Position numbers and translations under genes: made by a program. Under the pieces are notes generated by a model. That model saw only the letters and a program-made list of their open reading frames with translations, was not told the origin of the DNA and did not search any database. A stretch of DNA of 64,000 nucleotides, from assembly GCF_002482385.1 (NCBI RefSeq), contig NZ_DLFW01000002.1, positions 549,238-613,237 on the forward strand, read 5' to 3'. Positions 41,975 to 50,987 of this stretch are shown here, piece by piece; the first letter of the stretch is position 1; each line of letters begins with the position of its first letter. The stretch is from Dysgonomonas sp. UBA7710 (GTDB taxonomy: Bacteria > Bacteroidota > Bacteroidia > Bacteroidales > Dysgonomonadaceae).

Positions 41975-42690
41975 TGTCCTGATATTGTAACCGCTTCTTT
42001 TTTACCTTTTTCCACAAAACTCATGTCTGCCATTGATTCCACCGTAAACTTTCCGTCCTGATAAATAACTTTGCATACAGCTGCATTTTCCAATGGTTTC
42101 TTAAATAATTTGTCTCCTCCCAGTCCCAGTAACATAGCCAGTATACTCATCCCGTGCGAGATGACCAGTATATTGGCATCGCCGTGTTGAGACTCATTTC
42201 TTGCTATTTCGAGAAGGCTTTCCTGAGTGCGTGCTTCTACCTGGGAAAAGTTTTCGGCCATGCCCATTTTATCCAGTTTTTTGACGGCATCGAGTACCTC
42301 CCGGTAGCTGATCTCTTTTTCCATAATCGCTTTAATCATACTTTCTGACGAAGTATGATGGAGGTATAAAGCGGCACTGTTCCACATATGATGGTTAAAA
42401 TCGGCTTCGAAGCTACCAAAGCATGCTTCGCGTAATCCCGAGAGCTCGATCACGGGAATATCTTCCTGTCCTTTGGCTCCCAGAACTATTTTGGTTGTCT
42501 GTACAGTCCTGCGCAGGTCGCTGCAATAAGCAGTACGGAAATTTATATCGCTCAGTCCGTAGCCCAGATAGCGGGCTACATCTATGCCTTCTTTTGTTAG
42601 CGGTGAATCGCACCAACCCTGCACCCTGTCGAGGGTATTCATCATTGTCTTGCCGTGACGGGCAATGTATAATGTAATCTTTGAACTCAT
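41971..42690 (-). CDS. Histidine phosphatase superfamily protein
   Basis: The product has 239 residues. The catalytic RHGKT motif is at about residues 10-14 (YIARHGKTMMNTLDRVQGWCDSPL), the second Arg in CSDLRRTVQTT near 57-67, and the second catalytic His in VISHGMSI near 178-185. This branch includes phosphoglycerate mutase-like phosphatases acting on small phosphate esters. The substrate cannot be read from sequence. Translationally coupled to the BamE-like gene downstream. Confidence 0.9.
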   Translation of the reverse strand: MSSKITLYIARHGKTMMNTLDRVQGWCDSPLTKEGIDVARYLGYGLSDINFRTAYCSDLRRTVQTTKIVLGAKGQEDIPVIELSGLREACFGSFEADFNHHMWNSAALYLHHTSSESMIKAIMEKEISYREVLDAVKKLDKMGMAENFSQVEARTQESLLEIARNESQHGDANILVISHGMSILAMLLGLGGDKLFKKPLENAAVCKVIYQDGKFTVESMADMSFVEKGKKEAVTISGQ

Positions 42691-42705
42691 TGTTTTAATT
42701 ATTAA

Positions 42706-42766
42706 TGTGCCAATATAATATCTTTATCATTCCATTGGCACATTGGCATATTAGATAATTAGTATA
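42706..42766. repeat. ATTGGCAT octamer tract and inverted repeat
   Basis: TGTGCCAAT at 42706-42714 is complementary to ATTGGCACA at 42734-42742. Octamers ATTGGCAC, ATTGGCAT, ATTAGATA, ATTAGTAT follow on each other from 42734. The same octamer type is found at 53222-53262. Confidence 0.65.
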
Positions 42767-43168
42767 TTATTTAATGTAATCTGCAAAAGCTTTGTCAAAC
42801 ATATCCGGTGCAGAAACTTTGCCATCCATTAGACACACTACCTCTATAACAGCACTGGCGCATAAAGTGTTGTCGGGGACACGGATTATTTGTTGATGAA
42901 AGTAATACCTGACACCTTTCCTTTCTATGTTGACAGTACAAATAAAATATTCTGAGCCGCGGAGGGAACTTTTGTAGCTGATATTGGCATTCCGCACAAC
43001 GGGGATAATATTAGCTTCGGTAAGATCGCGCAACCGTAAACCGCATTTTTCCATCAGCTCGTGGCGGGTAGCTTCGAAGTAATGCAGATAGATAGCATTA
43101 TTGACCACGCCTTGTGAATCGCATTCGTAGTCACGTACCTTCATGTTGTTCTCAAAAGTTAAAGCCAT
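42767..43168 (-). CDS. Acyl-CoA thioesterase (4HBT hotdog family), copy 1
   Basis: The product has 133 residues of hotdog fold. The conserved start motif is YECDSQGVVNNAIYLHYFEATRHELME (about 14-40), in which Asp and the following turn carry the 4-hydroxybenzoyl-CoA thioesterase active site. It hydrolyses acyl-CoA; the acyl chain is unknown. The next gene upstream is a close paralogue (see 43179-43592) with 10 bp between them, so this is a tandem duplication within one transcript. Confidence 0.87.
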   Translation of the reverse strand: MALTFENNMKVRDYECDSQGVVNNAIYLHYFEATRHELMEKCGLRLRDLTEANIIPVVRNANISYKSSLRGSEYFICTVNIERKGVRYYFHQQIIRVPDNTLCASAVIEVVCLMDGKVSAPDMFDKAFADYIK

Positions 43169-43178
43169 AATTTAATGA

Positions 43179-43592
43179 TTAGCTAGTTAGCAAATGCCCG
43201 AGAGTTTTATCGAATAATTCAGGTTTTCCTACTTTTCCGTTTACCATACAGGCTGTTTCCACCCTCGCTGTCGAACAAACTTTATTGTCTTTCAGGCGAA
43301 TGATTTTCTGGTTGAAAATATAGCGGATGCCATCTTTTTCAATGGAATCGACAGTACATATAAAATCATTGGCACCGCGCAGGGAATGTTTGTATCGTAT
43401 ATAAACACTTACTACTACTGCATCTATACCTTGCTCATGCAATTCGTAAAAATTCAACCCGTGTTGCTCCAGAAATTCGTGGCGGACTACTTCGTAATAA
43501 TGCTGGTAGTTAGCATTATTAACTATGCCTTGCGCATCGCATTCGTAGTCGCGCACTTTCATTGTATATTCGTATATAGATGCTTTATTCAT
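43179..43592 (-). CDS. Acyl-CoA thioesterase (4HBT hotdog family), copy 2
   Basis: The product has 137 residues and aligns to the downstream gene along its entire length without gaps in the core (YECDAQGIVNNANYQHYYEVVRHEFLE). The two share segments such as KVRDYECD, YKSSLRG/YKHSLRG, FICTV and MxGKV, and differ in many surface residues, so the duplication is not recent. The pair likely acts on different substrates or as a heteromer. It begins the two-gene unit. Confidence 0.87.
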   Translation of the reverse strand: MNKASIYEYTMKVRDYECDAQGIVNNANYQHYYEVVRHEFLEQHGLNFYELHEQGIDAVVVSVYIRYKHSLRGANDFICTVDSIEKDGIRYIFNQKIIRLKDNKVCSTARVETACMVNGKVGKPELFDKTLGHLLTS

Positions 43593-43745
43593 TGTTTTAT
43601 ATCTTCTTTATTTTTTTATATATAATTTCCGATTATATTATTGACTATCATTGTAATATGGTCAGTCCTTTGCTCTTTCGCTTTCAGGAATGTAAAGATA
43701 GAATTTGATGTATCGTTGTTTTTAGCCATCGCTATAAGGATAAAA

Positions 43746-43773
43746 GGCATGGGCTGTAAACCCATGCCTGTTT
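43746..43773 (-). terminator. Terminator of purL
   Basis: GGCATGGG (43746-43753) pairs with CCCATGCC (43761-43768) across a 7-nt loop. On the minus strand the stem is followed by TTTTATCC. It lies 28 bp after the purL stop. Confidence 0.9.
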
Positions 43774-43795
43774 AATATATGTATCTTCTGACTTT

Positions 43796-46700
43796 TCACT
43801 TTTCACTTTTCACTTTCTTCACCCATTCTCTTGCATTTACAAATGCCTCCATCCAAGGAGTAAAATCATCTTTACGATGTTCGAAAGGATGGTGTCCGCA
43901 TTGCCAAGGGAATAATGAGCGTTCGAGATGGGGCATTATTGCTATATGACGTCCGTCTTTCGAAACAACCCCCGCTATATCATAATCGGAACCGTTAGGA
44001 TTTCCCGGATATTCACTGTATATATATTTAGCAATTACATTATATTCGGCTTCAGCCTTCGGCATAGCGAATCGTCCTTCACCGTGTGCAACCCAGATAC
44101 CAATCTTACTTCCCGATAATGAACCGAACATTACTGATTTATTTTCAGGAATATCCACGCTTATGTAAGTCGATTCATATTTATGTGAGCGATTATGTTC
44201 CATTTTCGGATGCTTGTCATGTTCCGGATAGATGAGATCCAGTTCCATCATCAGCTGGCAACCGTTACATACGCCGAGGCTCAATGTGTCTTTACGCTCG
44301 TAGTATTTACGAAGTGTTTCTTTTGCCTTATCGTTGTAGATGAAGCTACCTGCCCATCCTTTTGCCGAACCTAGTACGTCCGAGTTAGAGAATCCTCCGC
44401 AGAATACGATTAAATTGATATCTTCCAGTGTCTCACGTCCCGAGGCCAGGTCAGTCATATGCACATCCCTTACGTCGAAACCGGCGAGATATAGGGAGTA
44501 AGCCATTTCGCGTTCGCTGTTTGTGCCTTTTTCACGTATAACAGCAGCTTTCAGGCCTGTTGGCGTAGTCCTGTTAGGGTCGATACCGTATTGAGCGAAT
44601 TTACCTGTAAACGAAGGGTTGAACTTGAATTGAAGCGGCTGTTTCTTATAGTTTTCGAAACGTTCCAACGCCAGTTTTTCGGTACTTTGCTTCCTGTCGA
44701 GAAGATATGACGGTTCGAACCATGCATCACGTAATTCGTCTATATTGAATTCCTGACTGAAAGCATCTTTTTGGATAACAAATTTGCGCTCTTCGATAGG
44801 GCGGGCAACGATGGCGAAGCCGATACCGTAATCGTCCAGTATTTTTTCTACTAGGTGGTGATGTTTCACCTGAATAAGTATACCCGGATTTTCTGAGAAT
44901 AATACTTTGATCAGATCTGCGTGATGCAGTTTGTCGAGGCGGGCTTCAAGTCCTCCCTGCGGATTGGCAAAACACATTTCCAGCATGGCTGTTACAAGTC
45001 CTCCGGCAGATATATCGTGCCCTGCAAGTATCAGCCCTCTGTCTATCAGTTCCTGCACCGCATTGAACGCATTCTTGAAATATTCAGGGTCTTTCACGGT
45101 CGGCACTTCTTCACCGAGTTTACTCATTGTCTGGGCAAATGCGGAGCCTCCGAGTTTGAACGTATCGAAAGAAAAATCGATATAGTAGAGATAAGTACCT
45201 TTGATATATGCCAGCACCGGAGATACGATCTTGCGGATATTCTTCACTTCACCCGCAGCCGATATAATTACCGTACCCGGTGAATATACTTTATCATCTC
45301 CATATTTCTGTGTCATCGACAAGGAGTCTTTACCTGTCGGAATGTTTATTCCCAGTTCGCAGGCAAATTCTGAACAAGCCTCTACTGCTTTGTAAAGACG
45401 TGCGTCTTCTCCCGGATTCTTACAAGGCCACATCCAGTTTGCACTTAATGAAATGCCTTTCAATCCATCCTCGATCGGTGCGAAAATGATGTTTGTCAAC
45501 GATTCGGCTATTGCCAGTACAGAACCTGCAGCCGGGTCTACCATCGCAGCCTGCGGCGCATGGCCGATAGATGTTGCTATACCTGCCTTCCCTTTATAAT
45601 CGAGGGCTACGGCTCCAAGGTCGCTCAATGGCAACTGGATTTCTCCCTGTGTCTGTTGGCGTGCCACTTTACCTGTAACCGAGCGGTCAACTTTATTTGT
45701 CAGCCAGTCTTTGCAGGCAACGGCTTCCAGTTGTAGCACATTCTTTATATAATCTTCCAGTTTGGAGATATCATATTCAGGGTTTGTATAAACTTCGTCA
45801 ATGGTTTCGTCGCGCATGATTGTCTTAGGCGCTTTTCCGAAGAAGTCTTCCAGTTTGAGGTCGATAGGACGCTTTCCGTCAGCTTGCTCGAATACAAACT
45901 TCATATCGTTAGTCGTTTCTCCGACAACATACATCGGGGAGCGTTCGCGTTCGGCAATACGTTTAATTCTGTCGGTCGCGTTGGCAGGGATAAGCAAGCC
46001 CATACGCTCCTGACTTTCATTACCTACAATTTCTTTTGACGAAAGGGTAGGGTCGCCGATAGGAAGTTTGGATATGTCTATTTTTCCTCCGGTAGCTTCT
46101 ACAAGCTCCGAAAGGCAGTTCAGGTGTCCCCCTGCACCGTGGTCGTGAATAGAGACAACTGGATTATTATCCGATTCTGCCAATGCACGTATCACATTCG
46201 CGGTACGTTTCTGCATTTCAGGATTGGCACGTTGCACGGCGTTCAGTTCTATACCACTTGAGTATTGTCCTGTATCTACAGATGATACAGCGCCTCCACC
46301 CATACCGATACGGTAGTTGTCCCCTCCGAGGATAACCACTTTTTCTCCCGGTTTAGGTTCGCCTTTCAGCGCGTCGCGTTTGTTCGCAAAGCCAACACCG
46401 CCGGCCAGCATGATTACTTTATCGTACGCAAATTTCTTCTGATTTTCCTGATGTTCGAATGTAAGCAACGAGCCGCAGATAAGCGGTTGTCCGAATTTGT
46501 TTCCGAAATCGGATGCTCCGTTCGATGCTTTTATCAGTATTTCTTCCGGTGTCTGGTATAGCCAAGGACGTTCCGGCATAGTTTCTTCCCAAGCCTTCCC
46601 AGCTTTTGTACGTGGGTAGGATGTCATATATACGGCGGTTCCTGCGATTGGCAGGGATGCCTTTCCTCCGCCCAGACGGTCACGGATCTCACCTCCCGAA

Positions 46701-47491
46701 CCGGTAGCAGCACCATTGAAAGGCTCTACGGTAGTAGGGAAGTTATGGGTTTCGGCTTTCAGGGAGATAACCGATTTGATTGTTTTTTTCTGATAAAGGC
46801 TTGGTTCTTCTCCTTTTTCCGGTGCAAATTGTTCTATCTCCGGTCCCTGGCTGAAGGCTACATTGTCTTTGTATGCCGATACCAGCTTGTTGGGGTTTAC
46901 CTGCGATGTTTTCTTTATTAATTTGAAAAGCGAACTTTCTTTTTCTTCTCCGTCGATGATAAATGTACCGTTGAAAATCTTGTGGCGGCAATGTTCCGAA
47001 TTTACCTGCGAGAATCCGAATACTTCGCTGTCGGTTAGTTTCCTGTTGAGTCTTTTGCTTACTTCGTTCAGATATTCTATTTCATCCTCGCTGAGGGCAA
47101 GGCCTTCCTGCTGATTGTATGTTTCTATATCATCTATTTCGATGATCGGTTCAGGTTGCTTGTAAATATTGAATACTTCCTGATTCAGTCCGTCATAGAT
47201 GCGTTGAAGCATCGGGTCGTGTTTCGCGTCGTTTGTATCTACCGGAAAAAATTCCTCTATACGCATGATTCCGCCGATACCCATATTTTGCGTGATTTCC
47301 ACTGCATTGGTGCTCCATGGGGTAATCATCTCGCGGCGCGGACCAACAAAAAAGCCCGGAACATTTTCTGCTTCGAGCAAGGTTGCACCACTGAATGCCC
47401 ATGTGAGACGTTGGATAAAATCGGCGTTAAGACTTGAGCTTGTTTGAACAGCAATGATGTTCTTGGAAGGGGTTTGAAAGAAGGAAACCAT
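43796..47491 (-). CDS. purL: Phosphoribosylformylglycinamidine synthase (single-chain)
   Basis: The product has 1231 residues, the long single-chain form. The N-terminal PurS-like region is followed by the AIRS-like ATPase domains, with SAETHNFPT-type ISLKAETHNFPTTVEPFNGAAT near residue 241-262 and ISIHDHGAGGHLNCLSELV near 443-461. The C-terminal glutamine amidotransferase has its nucleophile Cys in LGVCNGCQLMMEL near residue 1080 and the His-Glu dyad near PHLERSLFPWQ. It makes FGAM from FGAR, glutamine and ATP in purine synthesis. A -7 box (TACCTTTG on the minus strand, 47534-47541) precedes it by 43 bp. Confidence 0.97.
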   Translation of the reverse strand: MVSFFQTPSKNIIAVQTSSSLNADFIQRLTWAFSGATLLEAENVPGFFVGPRREMITPWSTNAVEITQNMGIGGIMRIEEFFPVDTNDAKHDPMLQRIYDGLNQEVFNIYKQPEPIIEIDDIETYNQQEGLALSEDEIEYLNEVSKRLNRKLTDSEVFGFSQVNSEHCRHKIFNGTFIIDGEEKESSLFKLIKKTSQVNPNKLVSAYKDNVAFSQGPEIEQFAPEKGEEPSLYQKKTIKSVISLKAETHNFPTTVEPFNGAATGSGGEIRDRLGGGKASLPIAGTAVYMTSYPRTKAGKAWEETMPERPWLYQTPEEILIKASNGASDFGNKFGQPLICGSLLTFEHQENQKKFAYDKVIMLAGGVGFANKRDALKGEPKPGEKVVILGGDNYRIGMGGGAVSSVDTGQYSSGIELNAVQRANPEMQKRTANVIRALAESDNNPVVSIHDHGAGGHLNCLSELVEATGGKIDISKLPIGDPTLSSKEIVGNESQERMGLLIPANATDRIKRIAERERSPMYVVGETTNDMKFVFEQADGKRPIDLKLEDFFGKAPKTIMRDETIDEVYTNPEYDISKLEDYIKNVLQLEAVACKDWLTNKVDRSVTGKVARQQTQGEIQLPLSDLGAVALDYKGKAGIATSIGHAPQAAMVDPAAGSVLAIAESLTNIIFAPIEDGLKGISLSANWMWPCKNPGEDARLYKAVEACSEFACELGINIPTGKDSLSMTQKYGDDKVYSPGTVIISAAGEVKNIRKIVSPVLAYIKGTYLYYIDFSFDTFKLGGSAFAQTMSKLGEEVPTVKDPEYFKNAFNAVQELIDRGLILAGHDISAGGLVTAMLEMCFANPQGGLEARLDKLHHADLIKVLFSENPGILIQVKHHHLVEKILDDYGIGFAIVARPIEERKFVIQKDAFSQEFNIDELRDAWFEPSYLLDRKQSTEKLALERFENYKKQPLQFKFNPSFTGKFAQYGIDPNRTTPTGLKAAVIREKGTNSEREMAYSLYLAGFDVRDVHMTDLASGRETLEDINLIVFCGGFSNSDVLGSAKGWAGSFIYNDKAKETLRKYYERKDTLSLGVCNGCQLMMELDLIYPEHDKHPKMEHNRSHKYESTYISVDIPENKSVMFGSLSGSKIGIWVAHGEGRFAMPKAEAEYNVIAKYIYSEYPGNPNGSDYDIAGVVSKDGRHIAIMPHLERSLFPWQCGHHPFEHRKDDFTPWMEAFVNAREWVKKVKSEK

Positions 47492-47533
47492 ATTTTTATT
47501 TCAAGTTAATAAATTGACTTTTTAATAGGCATA

Positions 47534-47541
47534 CAAAGGTA
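47534..47541 (-). promoter_or_regulatory. -7 box for purL
   Basis: TACCTTTG on the minus strand is a full TAnnTTTG match and predicts a leader of about 35 nt. The -33 region reads TATT at 19-nt spacing, not TTTG. Confidence 0.5.
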
Positions 47542-47643
47542 GTGAAAAGAATTATAAAATAATATAAATATGAATGGCGAACGGTCATTAATTTTTGAAT
47601 AAAATAGCAAATGAAAATCAATATAATATTTGAGGGAGCGATA

Positions 47644-47679
47644 GAATTTAGGGGCAAATAGATATTCGCCCCTAAATTC
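47644..47679. terminator. 12-bp perfect inverted repeat between rluF and purL
   Basis: GAATTTAGGGGC (47644-47655) pairs perfectly with GCCCCTAAATTC (47668-47679) across a 12-nt loop. It is downstream of rluF, upstream of the purL promoter, and not followed by a T tract on either side. It could be a rho-assisted terminator or a protein site. Confidence 0.6.
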
Positions 47680-47723
47680 GACAATAATTACTGCTTATAA
47701 TTTTATCGTTAAAGAAAATAAGC

Positions 47724-48749
47724 CTAGTTAAGAGGCTTCTTTTTGGATTGATTTTTCGCTTTAGGCTTTGGCTTTGAACCGCCTTTAGGCTTATTGGCAG
47801 CCACCTTTTGCTTGCCTACGCGTAACCCGCTGGCAGGTTTGCCTTTTCGTTTCGGTTTTGCCTTATGTTCATTTTCGTCGGAGGATGGTGCAGAGGTATT
47901 CGAAGACTTCTTATTCGTGCTATCCGTTTTATTAGTTTTTCCATATTTTGCAGCGATGCTGGCTTTTCTATAGTCGGTTTTTATATCAAACTCTTCAAGA
48001 GCCTTATTAAAAGTTTTATTGCTCGAAGCCTTGTTTGTCTGCGTTTTTTCAGAATTTTCCAGCATATCGAAAAGTCCTTCCAGTTCGGCGTGTGTCAGGT
48101 TGCGCCAGTTTCCCTGTCCCAGATCGCCGAGTTTGATATTCATTATCTGTATGCGTTCGAGTTTAAGAACTTCATAGTCGAAATATTCACACATACGTCT
48201 GATTTGCCTGTTCAGCCCTTGTATAAGCGATATACGGAACATATAGGGGTTTATCTCTACAATTTCGCATCGACGGGTAACGCGATCCAGTATAGGAACA
48301 CCCTGTGCCATGCGCGTAAGGAAGTCTTTTGTAATAGGGCGGTTTACTTTTACAAGGTAATCTTTTTTGTGATTGTTGCCTGCCCGTAATATTTTATTTA
48401 CAATGTCGCCATCATTGGTTAAGAGGATTAGTCCCTGGGAATCTTTATCCAGTCGTCCGATAGGAAATATCCGTTGTTCGTGCCGTATGAAATTGATAAT
48501 ATTATCTTTTTCCTGCGGATCGGTAGTGCTGACGATGCCTACCGGCTTGTTGAAAGCAATGTATACCGGCTCGATTTTATTTATGATAAGTTCTCCGTTT
48601 ACTTTTACTTTTTGTCCCGGAAGAACCCGCATTCCCACTTGGGCGCGTTTGCCGTTGATAGTCACACGGCCCTCTTCTATAAAGCGGTCGGCTTCACGTC
48701 TGGAACAAAATCCGGAGTTGCTGATATATTTATTTAGTCTGTATTCCAT
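47724..48749 (-). CDS. rluF: 23S rRNA pseudouridine synthase RluF-like, with basic tail
   Basis: The product has 341 residues. It has an N-terminal S4 domain (LNKYISNSGFCSRREADRFIEEGRV, about 4-28), then the RsuA/RluB/E/F catalytic domain with the catalytic Asp in PIGRLDKDSQGLILLTNDG (about 96-114). The C-terminal 110 residues are Lys/Pro/Ser-rich and low in hydrophobic residues (KPKRKGKPASGL, KPKGGSKPKPKAKNQSKKK), an extension often seen in Bacteroidota pseudouridine synthases that may bind rRNA. It isomerises a 23S rRNA uridine near position 2604. Confidence 0.9.
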   Translation of the reverse strand: MEYRLNKYISNSGFCSRREADRFIEEGRVTINGKRAQVGMRVLPGQKVKVNGELIINKIEPVYIAFNKPVGIVSTTDPQEKDNIINFIRHEQRIFPIGRLDKDSQGLILLTNDGDIVNKILRAGNNHKKDYLVKVNRPITKDFLTRMAQGVPILDRVTRRCEIVEINPYMFRISLIQGLNRQIRRMCEYFDYEVLKLERIQIMNIKLGDLGQGNWRNLTHAELEGLFDMLENSEKTQTNKASSNKTFNKALEEFDIKTDYRKASIAAKYGKTNKTDSTNKKSSNTSAPSSDENEHKAKPKRKGKPASGLRVGKQKVAANKPKGGSKPKPKAKNQSKKKPLN

Positions 48750-49598
48750 CTCGAATGTATGTGATGTAGGGTAATGATTTCGCGCAAAGATAATTAATTT
48801 GTTTTTGTTTATTTCTGTTTGATGGAATATTCATTGATAATGTGAATCAGTATTTGGAAATTTTATCTATATATGTAGCTATTAGCCATTGGCAGTTAAC
48901 TTGTAGTTCTTTGAGAAAATGATTAGGCCTCCGTCCGTGTCTTGCTGACAGGGCAAAAACGTTTGCTACGCAACACACAGACAGGACGTCTGCGCGAGCG
49001 GAGTTCTTATATCCTCTTTGTCATGTTGAACGAAGTGAAACATCTCTTTAATCGAAAGAGATCCTTCGTTCCACTCAGGATGACAGACCCAAGGTGGACT
49101 TACAGAGAGGGAAAAAAGTAACAGATAAAAAATAGTGGAAAAAGTGTAACTTTTGTAACTTTTTTGAAATAGTTACGGATTGCTTCGCCCTGCGGGTAGT
49201 TACAAGTTGCGGGAAAGGCTGCCTGTTTATTTTGTTTCACGCAAAGACGCAAAGGTTTTATATCTTACCAGTTGTTGACTGATAACTGTTGACTGTAAAG
49301 AGTGTTACCTTTGTTACTTTTTTAATAGTTACGAGTTACAAGTAGATAAGACATGGAGTGCTAGTTGTTAACTGATGACTGCTAACTGTTAATTGAAATA
49401 AGTAACCTTTGTTACCTTTTTGGGAAAGTTACAAGTGGGCATAATATAAATTAGCTGATTGGCTAATTGAATTTGTACATTAATCATTATGCGTACGGAT
49501 TTACTAAAAATATATTATCTTTGTGCCAGAAAATCAAACCGGTTAAGTTTGTATATTATCACAAGTATTTATAAAACAGAAGTAAAAAAATATCATTA
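48750..49598. other. Gene-free region R4, built from dispersed repeat modules
   Basis: No ORF is credible. In order it contains TTTATCTATA with heptamers ending TTCTTTGA (48862-48914), a GC-rich piece with ACAGACAGGACGTCTGCGCG (48978-48997), the TGTCATGTTGAAC palindrome (49019-49085), GTAAC nonamers, a GCCCTGCGGG hairpin (49188-49197), heptamers YTGNTRA (49272-49299 and 49365-49392), GTTACCTTT nonamers (49304-49321 and 49402-49420), and an octamer tract ATTAGCTG/ATTGGCTA (49452-49467). A -7 box TATCTTTG lies at 49516-49523, 76 bp before ugd. Confidence 0.85.
49019..49085. repeat. TGTCATGTTGAAC-type palindromic repeat, copy 2
   Basis: The left arm 49019-49046 starts TGTCATGTTGAACGAAGTGA. The right arm 49058-49085 starts GAGATCCTTCG and ends GGATGACA. 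It is the second copy of the palindrome at 12151-12220. Confidence 0.85.
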
Positions 49599-50918
49599 AT
49601 GAAAATAGCAATTGTAGGTACGGGGTATGTGGGTCTTGTTACAGGAACTTGTTTTGCTGAAATGGGAACAGAAGTTTATTGTGTGGATATAGACCAGAAG
49701 AAAATAGATAATCTGAAGAACGGCATTATACCTATTTTCGAACCCGGACTGGATGAAATGGTGGAACGTAATCATAAAGCAGGACGCTTGCAATTCACTA
49801 CCGACCTGAGCTCTATAATTAATGATGTTGATATTGTGTTTTCAGCAGTGGGTACACCTCCTGACGAAGATGGTAGTGCCGATCTCAAATATGTACTCGA
49901 TGTAGCCCGTACAGTAGGTGAGAATCTGAATAAATATATGGTGATCGTTACCAAAAGTACTGTACCTGTGGGTACAGCTAAATTGGTAAAAAAGACTATA
50001 CAGGAAGAATTGGATAAAAGAGGTTTGTCCGATTTGAAATTTGATGTGGCTTCTAATCCCGAGTTTCTGAAAGAAGGAGCCGCTATTACAGACTTTATGC
50101 AGCCCGACCGGGTGGTTGTGGGTGTAGAGTCGGAAGAAGCGCGGAAATTGATGGAGAAACTATATAAGCCATTCACATTGAATAACTACCGTATTATCTA
50201 TACAGATATTCCTTCCGCGGAGATGATTAAGTACGCAGCTAACGCCATGCTTGCCACGCGCATCAGTTTTATGAACGATATAGCGAATCTTTGCGAAATT
50301 GTAGGCGCGGATGTAAATATGGTACGTAAGGGTATCGGTTCAGATGCCCGTATCGGTTCTAAATTCTTATATTCCGGTTGTGGATACGGGGGCAGTTGTT
50401 TCCCTAAGGATGTAAAAGCGATTATTAAAACAGCTAATAAGCTCGGGTATAAAATGGAAATACTTGAAGCTGTAGAAAATGTGAATGAACGTCAGAAAAA
50501 TATTCTTTTTGATAAACTAATGAAATATTACAATGGGGATATCAAAGGGAAAACTATCGCTGTATGGGGATTAGCATTTAAACCAAAAACAGATGATATG
50601 CGCGAAGCTCCGTCTCTTGTCTTGATAGATAAGATATTAAAAGCAGGAGGTAAAATAAGGGCATATGATCCGGTGGCGATGGAGGAAGCGAAACATCAGA
50701 GGCTCGGTGATACTATCGTGTATGCAAAAGATATTTATGATGCAACGCTTGATGCTGATGCTATACTGATGGTAACAGAATGGAACGAATTCCGTTTGCC
50801 GACATGGGAAGTGATTAAAAAAACGATGAATAAACCTGTTGTTTTTGACGGGCGTAATATTTATAATAAACAGGAAATGAACGATGCCGGTTTCGATTAT
50901 TTCGGGATAGGCATCTGA
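49599..50918 (+). CDS. ugd: UDP-glucose 6-dehydrogenase
   Basis: The product has 439 residues. The NAD-binding start is AIVGTGYVGLVTGTCFAEMG (about 3-22). The catalytic Cys is in SGCGYGGSCFPKDVKAI near residue 260-276, and the C-terminal UDP-binding domain follows with WGLAFKPKTDDMREAPSL. It oxidises UDP-glucose to UDP-glucuronate in two steps, a precursor for surface polysaccharides; it may serve the glycan cluster at 1.8-12.1 kb, though far away. Heavy repeat DNA lies in front of it. Confidence 0.96.
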   Translation: MKIAIVGTGYVGLVTGTCFAEMGTEVYCVDIDQKKIDNLKNGIIPIFEPGLDEMVERNHKAGRLQFTTDLSSIINDVDIVFSAVGTPPDEDGSADLKYVLDVARTVGENLNKYMVIVTKSTVPVGTAKLVKKTIQEELDKRGLSDLKFDVASNPEFLKEGAAITDFMQPDRVVVGVESEEARKLMEKLYKPFTLNNYRIIYTDIPSAEMIKYAANAMLATRISFMNDIANLCEIVGADVNMVRKGIGSDARIGSKFLYSGCGYGGSCFPKDVKAIIKTANKLGYKMEILEAVENVNERQKNILFDKLMKYYNGDIKGKTIAVWGLAFKPKTDDMREAPSLVLIDKILKAGGKIRAYDPVAMEEAKHQRLGDTIVYAKDIYDATLDADAILMVTEWNEFRLPTWEVIKKTMNKPVVFDGRNIYNKQEMNDAGFDYFGIGI

Positions 50919-50987
50919 TTATAATAAGCAGATTAGCAAATTGGCTCCGCCGAACGTTGTTTCGGAAATTAGCAAATTCGAGATAAA

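Noticed and set aside
48907..48913. TTCTTTG motif as an rRNA leader box
   Set aside because: Similar words occur in rRNA leaders, but no rRNA gene is nearby, and the motif recurs as the end of a repeat module.
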